This document shows positions 32,885 through 42,044 of a stretch of DNA of 64,000 nucleotides, in pieces. The DNA comes from Branchiostoma belcheri. Taxonomy: Eukaryota; Chordata; Leptocardii; Amphioxiformes; Branchiostomatidae. The position numbers and the translations under genes are program-made. The notes under the pieces were generated by a model that worked only from the letters and a program-made list of their open reading frames with translations, did not search any database and was not told the origin of the DNA. The number at the start of each line of letters is the position of its first letter. The first letter of the stretch is position 1. The DNA is taken from assembly GCF_001625305.1 (NCBI RefSeq), contig NW_017804076.1:1969480-2033479 (forward strand), written 5' to 3'.

Positions 32885-35800
32885 CTAGTAACTTCCGCTA
32901 ATATCGACTCCCGCTGTGTTCGGGTTTCTGGGGCAGTAGTACCGGCGCAAGACCAGGAACCCAGTAACAACAATCCCGAACACCCCCAGGACCGCGGCGA
33001 CCGGAGTCACCAACCCCTTGCTCAAACTGGTCGCCCCCGGAACACCTGAAAATGAGATGAAGAATTTCAATCATAAGATTAAGAGATGTTGCCCACAGCA
33101 GTCAACACGAGAAATAGGTTGGCTCAGTTTTTGTCGAAGCTGATTCCTTAAAGCCGCATTATGTATCATTAGATAGCTTTAAACAATCTATAGAGTTAGT
33201 CAGTTAGATGTTCAAAGGTTAGGTGTAACAAGTCGTTCGGTGTTGCCAGCTGCCGCCGTGCCGCGTGCCTGCGAAGCTGGTGTGTTACGCCGAAGGGTGG
33301 TTGTACCTGCTATACAGATACAGATTAGGACGATACAAAAAGTCAATTTTCTGGTCATTTCAGATATTACAAGCTTCAGGCTTGCAAAGGAAGACATTGC
33401 TTCTATCAGCTCAGCATGTTGGACGGAGACATGAAGCGCAGAGGGCTAGGCCAAGAACTTGAAGGGAGCTCGCAAGACAGAAGACACAGTGGAAGAAGGA
33501 AGAAGGGCTGAATGCAGCTGCAGGACGTTTTTACGATGCTACAGATGCAGAATACAGTGGGTGTGATGATGTATACATCCTGACCAGAACAAACTCAGTT
33601 CTTACCTCTTTTCTCCTCGCAGTTACGCTGATTGTAACACGGCCGGGAGTCGTCCTGGTGACTTGGGTTGCAGCAGTGCTCCCGGTACCTGGTGCGGGTC
33701 TGCCGGCCTATTGTTAGACAAAAATAAGATAACTATCTACTCTATCTATAACTATTTACTGTATCTATTTACTGTATCTTTGTGACATGGACACAAATAC
33801 TCAGACTCGAGCTACTGATGATGGTGGCGTACGAAGTGATAATGATATGTAATGATGTAGTGGTGGATCTTTACATGAATTCGTTTGTCAAGATATTATT
33901 GTGAAATTCTTTTTAAAAGCAAGAAGGTGGGTGGAGGATACAAACCTTCTCCACAAGTCCGTGAACAGGCACTCCAATGGGACCAGTCCCTCCACTCACA
34001 CCGGCAGCACGGCTGGGTGTTACAGGACATGGTCTCACTGTCAGAGCTGGGAGAACAGCAGGAGTCACGATGTCTGCTTCGGGTCATCGTTCCTGAGATG
34101 CATCGGGATAAAATCAGCCATTACAACCAAAATGCACAGACAAAATGGCATTCAATAATGAGAATGCAACCTTTCCCTAGTTCGGAAATGGATCCTTATC
34201 TAAGAATGTCTAAATGTTCACCTTCTCCACAGGTCTTTGAGCAGACTCTCCATGGGTACCAGTTCCCCCACTCACAGGAGCAGCACGGCTGTGTGTTACA
34301 GGACATGGTCTCACTGTCAGAGCTGGGAGAACAGCAGGAGTCACGATGTCGGGTTCGAGTCATCGTTCCTGAGGTAGATTGGGATAAAATCAGCCATTAC
34401 AACCAAAATGCACAGACAAAATGGCATTCAATAATGAGAATGCAACCTTTCCCAAGCTTAGAAATGGCTCCTCGTCTAGCTAAGAATGTGTAGATCTGTT
34501 CACCTTCTCCACAGGTCTTTGAGCAGACACTCCAATGGGACCAGTCCCTCCACTCACACGAGCAGCACGGCTGGGTGTTACAGGACATGGTCTCACTGTC
34601 AGAGCTGGGAGAACAGCAGGAGTCCTGATGTCGGGTTCGATTCATCGTTCCTGAGAATCATTTGGGCAAGTCTTGATCAGTATTTCAAGTCATTGTGAAC
34701 GACACAGGTTATGTTGTCCTTCCTAACCATTCAAAAAACGTTAAGTGGTTGAGTTTTGCATATGTGGATATCCTAGTATCGTTGTGGTAATCCCCACTGA
34801 CCAAGGTTTGTTCATAACAAAACGTGTATGCTTAATCCTAAAATTAACTGCTTTCATCATTGTTGAACTTGCTTCATAATGAATTCTACCAACACAGATG
34901 AACTTTCAAGATGCTTTTATTACCACTTTTATTATTTTGGTCGCCTCTACCAACCTACCTCCGCCACATGTGCGCGAACAGCTGCTCCAGGTGCTCCAAG
35001 GACGCCAGGTGCAGCTGCAGCAGCTGTGGGTGTTGCAGGTGCTCGACTGGGTCTCCTGGCTTGGATATCCACAGCAAGAGTTCCGAGTTCTCGTTCGATG
35101 CTGAGTTCCTAATTTAGTATATTGTCCAAACAACAAACAAGACAACTTAGATTAGGACGCATACAAGACTTCATTAGTCACATTTTTCAATTCCGCCTCG
35201 AAAATGTCTTACTGCTGACTTAACGACGTCAGGGCAAGGCAGATAAAACCACCTTTCCTCACCGTCTTTATACTTCACTGTTGTACGTGACTGTAAACAG
35301 AGGGCATTCTTGAGATAGTTGTAGTGTCGTAGTTCAAAAGTCAGCTTCTTGCTACGTACCGAAAAGGCTGTATTAAATACTCTCCAAGCAGAGGTTTTTT
35401 TTTATTATTCTGAAACATGTAATCACAAGACGTGGTGACGACACACTCAAGTTTTTTCAACTTATATTAATGCCGACACCAACACAGGGACAGTACAATA
35501 CTCATTTACACCTGAGCGAAGTGAGGAAAGTCGTGTTAAGTGCCTTTCCCAAGGGCACAAGATCGGTGGCATGTCAGGACTCGAACCCGGGGCCTCTGGT
35601 TCCGAGTCGAGAACGCTGCCGCTGCGCCACACGACCCCACCGAGGTTTGGGTTTTGGGGTATTTTTAGCGTGTTTTTAGGCTTTTTTATCGGGGTTTCTT
35701 TTTTTGCACTGGAATGTTTCTTTCACCCAAACCAACAAAAAGAAAAATTCCAGTGCAAAAAAGAAACTCCGATAAAAAATCCTAAAAACACGCTAAAAAA

Positions 35801-36116
35801 TACCCCAAAACCCAAACCTCTGCATGGAGAGTAGTATTAAATACTTCTCAGTGTTTGGCTCTGTAACAACCTGCTCGAAAATCGTAAGGCAACAGAATCA
35901 TAGGACGGCATAACACGAACGTAACCGCAGAAAGACACTCGTATACTCACCCCCTCCGCACGCTTCAGAACATGTAGAATACGACCCCCAAGCACTCCAG
36001 TCGCACGAGCAATGTCTGCGGCGACGGCGGCGGAAAATACCGTCCCCTTCTGCGAGGAGCAGCGCCAAAAGGACCGCGAGAAAAACGACTCGAAGACAGA
36101 CCTTTGCCCGAGCCAT
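32885..36116 (-). CDS. TSP-D: type I membrane protein with four TSP1 exons
   Basis: Seven exons on the minus strand, 35951-36116, 34959-35108, 34504-34650, 34222-34368, 33946-34092, 33606-33707, 32885-33045, give 339 residues with all boundaries in phase 1; this is the longest TSP array in the cluster. Residues 1-26 are a signal peptide (VVFLAVLLALLLAEGDG), R29-R34 an arginine run, then TSP1 units (WSAWGSYSTCSEACGG; TRTRNSCCGYPSQE; and three near-identical 147 bp exons with SCCSPSSDSETMSCNTQPCC). The juxtamembrane exon reads TRYREHCCNPSHQD and the membrane helix is about residues 300-322 (VAAVLGVFGIVVTGFLVL). The tail, RRYYCPRNPNTAGVDISGSY, is a diverged version of the shared motif. The three near-identical exons point to recent unequal exchange. 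Confidence 0.85.
35405..35640 (-). mobile_element. tRNA-derived SINE (family 1) in intron 1 of TSP-D
   Basis: Almost full-length copy in minus orientation: head GTGTGGCGCAGCGGCAGCG, B box GGGTTCGAGTCC, core CTTGGGAAAGGCACTTAACA, tail near ACTTGAGTGTGTCGTCACC followed by AATAATAA at the low-coordinate end. Confidence 0.8.
35641..35820. mobile_element. Inverted-repeat element next to the SINE
   Basis: Arms of about 75 bp start GAGGTTTGGGTTTTGGGGTA on both strands and include TGCACTGGAA near the centre. It abuts the tRNA-like head of the SINE, so one may have inserted at the edge of the other. Confidence 0.75.
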
Positions 36117-36447
36117 GTCTGAAGTACAGTGACAAACTTTCAGACGAAGAAACGGAACTACGGATCCGCGCGGAAAATCCCTCGCCTATTTTAAGATCCC
36201 TCTGAAAACACACAACATAAACATTGTGTTACCAAGGGAACCGCGAATACCTTAGGATCTTGGTATATTTTTACGTGCGACCATGTGAGACTGCACCTTT
36301 AAAACATCACCACAGCAGAACTCCACTCACTGATGGAGGGAGGACAAGGACGAGTGGAGATAGAAGAACCCATTTTTTCCCGTGTTGACATCCCCGTTCA
36401 GGCTTCAAGGTTCAAGATGACAAGAGCATATTGTGCTATGTGTTTAG

Positions 36448-36700
36448 AGCACGTCGGCAGAACGTACTGCACCTGCGCGAAACCCGTAATGTATTGTACA
36501 TAGCACTTCGGCAGAATGTCTCATATAAGGTTGTATTCGCTCATATAAGGTTAGCATTTCGACAGTAGTTTCCAAATGTTATGTCTGAAAGAATATCCTC
36601 TGCAACAGGCAAAATTCTGATGCAACGTTGACCAAAAACCCAACGAAAAACGCGAAAATACGGGGTTCTGCGCAGGCGCAGTACGTTCTGCCGACGTGCT
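36448..36700. mobile_element. Mutator-like MITE with 9-bp target duplication
   Basis: Termini AGCACGTCGGCAGAACGTAC are inverted and extend about 42 bp (through TGCGC). The element is flanked on both sides by TGTGTTTAG (36439-36447 and 36701-36709), a 9 bp direct repeat typical of Mutator-like elements. It has no transposase. It lies upstream of the TSP-D start. Confidence 0.8.
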
Positions 36701-36974
36701 TGTGTTTAGTGTTATGTGTTATGTGTTATTATATAAACAAGATAAAGAACAAGTACACGTGAATAGTAAACAATATCCACCAGAACAAAGAACTGCAGCA
36801 TGACACTGCGGCAATCTCCCATATTGACTTGTACCTTGGAATTTGGGCTTCAGGCCAGGATTTAAGTGACATGCGTTGGTATTCTCCTGGCCAAAGTCAT
36901 CAAGTTAGAAAGACTTCGCGCTTGAGGACGTTACAAACATACGTGGAACGATAATTTTGGACGCCCCCTGAACT

Positions 36975-37125
36975 ATGCCGCAGGCACGAGTGTGGCTGTT
37001 CATTTGGTAACTTCAAGGTTCACTGCATCAACAAAATGTGTCTCCAGACCGCCATAGGGCAGCTGCGGTTTTACCTCTGAGTAGATTTTCTGCGACCAAT
37101 TTGCAAATTGGTCTGCCTTTAAAGT
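36975..37125. mobile_element. Degraded relative of the 32430-32642 MITE
   Basis: Shares the centre (GTAACTTCAAGGTTCACTGC, inverted) and one end (ACCAATTTGCAAATTGGTCT) with that element; the other arm is lost. Confidence 0.6.
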
Positions 37126-38739
37126 TATTATACGCATTAAACATCATCCATGTCAAACATATAATTTCTTATCAGCATTACACAAAGGACAAGGACAATG
37201 CGACACACACTCAAGTTACAACTTATTTTTCTATGCCACATACACAAAAAAAAACAATAATCAGTGGTGTGTACTGTACAATACAGTGCGCCCCCTCCCG
37301 TTATAACAATTTTGTAATTGACAGATACCTACTAGGAATTACTATTTGTACATAATGAGTAAGAAAATGTAGTGCTTGACTTCTGGAAGCACTTGGTGCC
37401 TTCAATATATGTTTGCTTTGATAGTAAAACTTTAATATTGTCCTCATATTATGTATTAAAATAGAACCTCTAAGTAAAAGGTGTAGTTTGGAACACGTAA
37501 TTGCGGAAGAAAATTTGTGAAAACAAACTTTACAATTGTAGCATAAGTAGGTAATAGAGGCCTCAGAATCTATGGATACATGTAAGACGTGTGGGAGTCA
37601 TGGGGAATTTTTTCACGTATTCCCAATGACTTTCTATATCCTTCGTATTTCCTAGTATCTCCCTCTAATATCCATCACTCTGTTCGGGTCTCTGAGGCAG
37701 TAGTACCAGACCAGGACTCCAGTGATAACAATCCCGAGCAGCGCCCCCAGGATGACCAGAGTCAACCGCTCAGGACTCGAAACACCTGAAAGATAAAAAA
37801 AATCAATCATTTATAAGAGATGTTACCAAGACGAGCAATAAGGTTTTGCTCAGTTTTTGTCGATGCTGATTTATTGAAGCCGCATTATGTATCATAGGGG
37901 GAGACAACGAGAAGAGGTGAGCAATCACCTGTTTTGTCTCCCCCTCCATCTTGTATGATAAAGTCTAATAACGAAATTAGGACGATACAAAAACTCACAT
38001 GACAAGTCTCACTGTGTCAGTCTACTAAGGAAGACGAGAGTGACTGGTTGAAAGCTCTAGGTGAGAGAACGTCTTTGTGTTGTATCAAACATTTTAACTT
38101 AAAACATGTAGATATCAACACAGATGAACTTTCATGATGTCAATTTTTTGGTCATTTCTTTACAAAGTAATTTGAGCTACTCCATTGCAAATAGCTGTAA
38201 TTCAGGAAGTGGATGTGCCAGACTATGGCGCTTTACAAGTGTGCTTAAAACTTGAACCACAGCTATTAGCCATGTTTGTTTACATTCTGGTAGCTTGTGG
38301 TGGCACCACAAACTGCGTGCACCTCCTGTGGGCTGTTTTAGAACCAACCATAAATGTCAGAAATGTGAGATGATTGCACAAATATGTTGAAAAGAGGGAT
38401 CCTTTTGGAAAACGTTGGTACAGAAGATATGAGAACAGCCCTGCCTAAACTCATGATCTTGTATATATCCTGACCAGAACAAACTCAGTCCTTACACCAC
38501 TGGTTGTTACAGGACCGGGTGTCCTCCTCGTGACTTGGGTTGCAGCAGTAGTCCCTGTACCTGGAGCGGGTCTGCAGGCCTGTTGGTAAATAAAATGAAC
38601 ATCTCCGAAAATGATTTCTTCAGGTTGATAGAGCATAGGATATAGGGATTTTCTTTTACACAACCACACCCAACACAATCTCTTACCTTGCTTACGTTTC
38701 GGTGTCTATCAGACACCTTCCTCAGAGCTTTTGACTGGA

Positions 38740-38960
38740 GTTCTTCGCCGCTAGCATATATCACGGTGCATATATGCAGCCAGTGTAGGTGGCGCTTTAG
38801 CGGCGAGAACACAATCCCAAACGTGGCTGAGTATGTACCCCCTCGTCCCGGTTCATCACTGGGGTTGACTTCCTTATCCATAGGGCTTGTGTTCTCGCCG
38901 CAAAAGCGCAACCTACATTGGCTACATAAGGCTACATGTAGAGGCGAGAATATGATTGTT
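38740..38960. mobile_element. Inverted-repeat element in a TSP-E intron
   Basis: Inverted arms of about 38 bp, each with a CGGCGAGAACACAA core, at 38780-38818 and 38882-38922. Non-coding. Confidence 0.55.
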
Positions 38961-39282
38961 TACATGTGACCTGTGCTTAGTTCACTGGGGCAAAAATGTA
39001 CAATAAAAGTTTTCATTCATTCTTTTTTCTCTGCCAACTTACCCCCGCCACATGTATGTGAACAGCTGCTCCAGTGACCCCAGGAACGCCAGGTGCAGCT
39101 GCAGCAGCTGTGGGTGTTGCAGGTGTTGATCTGGGTATCCTGGCTTGGATATCCACAGCAAGAGTTTCGGGACCTGGTTCGATGCTGAGTTCCTAAATTG
39201 TCCGAACGAGACAACTAAGGTTAAGGCATGTGTAAGACCGAGTAGACAAGAAAACATTTACCGAGTAGACAAGAAAACATCA

Positions 39283-39560
39283 CCACAGTAAGACAGCGTC
39301 AACTTCGATCCTTGGGGCATGTACTTAGAATGCCTGTGGGGGGACCATGCCGGACATATGCCATGTATGTACCGACGCACGGGAAAGGTGACACGGACGC
39401 CAGCGACTTGACTACCTGGGCTATATCCGGAATCTGTTGGGGACGCCGAGGGTGACCTGCGGCCGAGTACAATGCCAACCTGGCGGCGGATCGTCGGTCG
39501 TGGAGAAAACTGGTGGTCGACTGCTCCGCAGCCGGACGATGAGCATACATTGAATATAAT
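39283..39560 (+). mobile_element. 3' fragment of a non-LTR retrotransposon in a TSP-E intron
   Basis: In mixed frames the + strand reads the familiar C-terminal region of LINE polyproteins (QRQLRSLGHVLRMPVGG) and ends at GACTGCTCCGCAGCCGGACG followed by ATGA, the same end found next to a GAT microsatellite at 19290-19335. Frame breaks show it is a relic. Confidence 0.6.
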
Positions 39561-40540
39561 CCATTTGACCTGTGCTTAGCCAAGTAGGGCAAACATGTAC
39601 AAGAAAGGCCTTCATTCATTCTTATGTCGCCTCTGCCAACCTACCTCCTCCACATACACTTGAGCAGCTGCTCCAGTAGCTCCAAGGACCCCAGGTGCAG
39701 CTGCAGCAGCTGTGGGTGTTGCAGGTGCTCGACTGGGTCTGCTGGCTTGGAGAGCAGCAGGAGTTCCGGTACCTAGATCGGTACCGGGTTCCTAAATTGT
39801 CAAAAAAAACCTACTTAGACTCATGGCACATGAAAGATGGCACATGACTGAGCACATGGCACATGACTGAGCACATGGCACATGACTGAGCACATGGGAC
39901 ATGACTGAATACTCCATCAGTCACATCATTTCTTAAATCCGCCGTTGAAAATGTCTTACTGCTGACTTAAAGCGATATCATGTAAGATTTTTGCGCCAAA
40001 GCTTTAAATGTAAATAATCGAAATTTTCTAATCTAGATTGTCATTTTCAATAACTTTCCACATATTAGCGTCGCTATTTCGCTTTTCCAGCGACTCAGAG
40101 CAGCGCAAGAGTAATAAACGTATAAGTTTCGCCAGGCCCGCTGTTTTTTTAGGAGGCTCCTAAACAAACAGTGGTTTTGTTCGGGTATGTTCGGCAGCTT
40201 TCAACACATTTTACGGCGTAACGACGTTGATCTTTTACTCCCCAAATGTCATTATGAACCCGGGTATAGCGCAAGAAAATGCGTAAAACATCGATGTTTC
40301 AAATAGTAAAAACCTTACATAATATTTCTTTAAAGAAGTCAAGGCAAATAAAACCACCTGTCCACGACGTACTTTATTATTACTTCACTTTACCGTTGTA
40401 CGTGACCGTACATGTAAACTGAGGGCATTCTTGGGATTGTTCTGCATGTTTCGTAGTTCAAAATTCTTGTTACCGAAAAGTCTGCCTTAGATCGTCAGTG
40501 GTTGCTTTTGTCACAACCTGCTTAAAATCGTAAGACGTAA

Positions 40541-40793
40541 GTTCGCGTGGTGTAACTGCAGGTGCTCGACTCAGAACCAAGAGGTCCCGGGTTCGAGTCC
40601 TGACATGCCACCGATCTTGTGCCTTTGGGAAAGGCATTTAACACGACTTTCCCCACTTAACTTAACTCAAGTGAAAATGAGCATTGTCCTGTCCCGTATT
40701 TGTCCTCTGCGTAGGTGGCGGCATAAAATAAGTTGAAAAAATTTTAGTGTGCCATCACCATGTGTTGTCATGAATTGTTGGAATAAAAAAAAT
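40541..40793 (+). mobile_element. tRNA-derived SINE (family 1)
   Basis: Plus-orientation copy: head GTTCGCGTGGTGTAACTGCA, B box GGGTTCGAGTCC, core TTGGGAAAGGCATTTAACAC, tail up to GGAATAAAAAAAATC. It sits 3' of exon 1 of TSP-E, within its first intron. Confidence 0.8.
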
Positions 40794-41453
40794 CGTAAGG
40801 CAACAGAATCATATGAAGGTGTACGACGAACATAGCGCCTGAAAGAAACCATTACTCACCCCCGCCGCACGCCCTGGAGCATCCGGACCAAGAGCCCCAA
40901 CTACCCCAGTCGCACCAGCACGAGCGACGGCGGCGACGGCGGCGCCAACCCCCCCTTCCGCGAGAAGCAGAGCCAGAAGGACCACGAGAAAAATGACGAC
41001 ACGAAGACAGACCTTTCCCGACGCCATGTCTGAAGTACAAGCCAACCTTTCAGACGAAGAAAATGAAACTAGAAAATTCCCCAGGCTTTGAAAGGACTCA
41101 CCATAAACACCGTCACGTTACCAAGGTGACTAATAGGCATTTATTCAGCTGTGACCATGTGAGACTGCACCTTTAATTTTATTTACATCCTTGTCAGGGC
41201 CGACAAGAAACATGTAGGATATATATATATATATATATAAAATGACAAGTGCAAGAGAAATAGCAAACAATATCCACAAGAACAAAGAACTCAAACATGA
41301 CACTGAAAATAGTGACTCATACCTTGGGCTTCAGGAGTCAGGCCAGGATTCAAAGCATTACTGCCATTGTAAAGTTTAGAAGTGTTTATTAAATAAAAGT
41401 AAACATTACCCAACTATACTGGCCCGGTAAATTCTCGTGCAGTGATCGCGGTG

Positions 41454-41730
41454 CTGTTTACGCTGTATCTGCACAGCACAATATTTTATCCACGGGGTTG
41501 TATTTAGGTGTGAAACAATGAGGAGTTCTGCTTCCAACATTGAGACAGCTGATGACTTTCTATCAGAAAGAGCTGGTCCGGACTTCCTACTTGTTCGACG
41601 TTCTGCCATGACAAACAACTATCTAATCTGTCGGATGGAAGAAGGAATGGAAGATATCTCCTTCATCGGAGGTAAACATGACTTCCCGGTGACAGCAGCA
41701 AATGTTATCACTATTATAATGCTCTACTAG
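41454..41730 (+). pseudogene. Orphan gasdermin-like first exon, right-arm copy
   Basis: From ATG at 41518 the frame reads MRSSASNIETADDFLSERAG, PDFLLVRRSAMTNN, LICRMEEG and on to MLY stop, matching the minus-strand copies at 15542-15883. Upstream of this ATG the frame is shifted relative to those copies by a two-base difference near 41483-41500. As in the left arm it lies tail-to-tail with the 3' end of the neighbouring gasdermin-like gene and lacks further exons. Confidence 0.55.
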
Positions 41731-42044
41731 TTTTCTTTATTAGTCGTTGTCAAGGCACATCATCCATTGAAAGATCGTTTTGATATCAAAACAGCTGTAA
41801 TAACCGATAATCGTGTTACAATACGGAAGTAAAATATAAGGAAGGTTTTCGTCTCTATCAAAGTCACATTTTTTACACAGATTGATATTTCTCAAAATGA
41901 CACAGACAACCAGTTGTACAGCGAAATTATAATTAGAAGAGATAGCAAGTCCAGCTGTAATTGTAAATTTAAACTTCAATTTGAACATTAATATGTTACA
42001 GTAACTTCAATGACGTGGTGATACGAGTGACGTTTCCTATGGTT

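Larger units (their letters stand above)
37652..41027 (-). pseudogene. TSP-E: TSP1 membrane protein with a frameshift in exon 1
   Basis: Five exons on the minus strand, 40860-41027, 39645-39791, 39043-39192, 38496-38579, 37652-37785, total 683 bp, one base short of a whole frame. The signal peptide (VVIFLVVLLALLLAEG) and the following arginine run plus TSP1 start (WGSWGSWSGCSRACGGG) lie in different frames, separated by a run of seven G on the coding strand (40949-40955). Downstream exons are intact: TRYRSRYRNSCCSPS, TRSRNSCCGYPSQD, TRSRYRDYCCNPS, and a membrane exon (LTLVILGALLGIVITGVLVW) with tail YYCLRDPNRVMDIRGRY. A single-base sequencing error, an allele-specific null, or true pseudogenisation are all possible; clean splice sites favour the first two. 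The mirror partner is TSP-B. Confidence 0.75.

Noticed and set aside
33885..34493. 202-codon open frame on the + strand
   Set aside because: It is antisense to two TSP-D exons and the intron between them; the minus strand carries the TSP1 motifs and splice sites.
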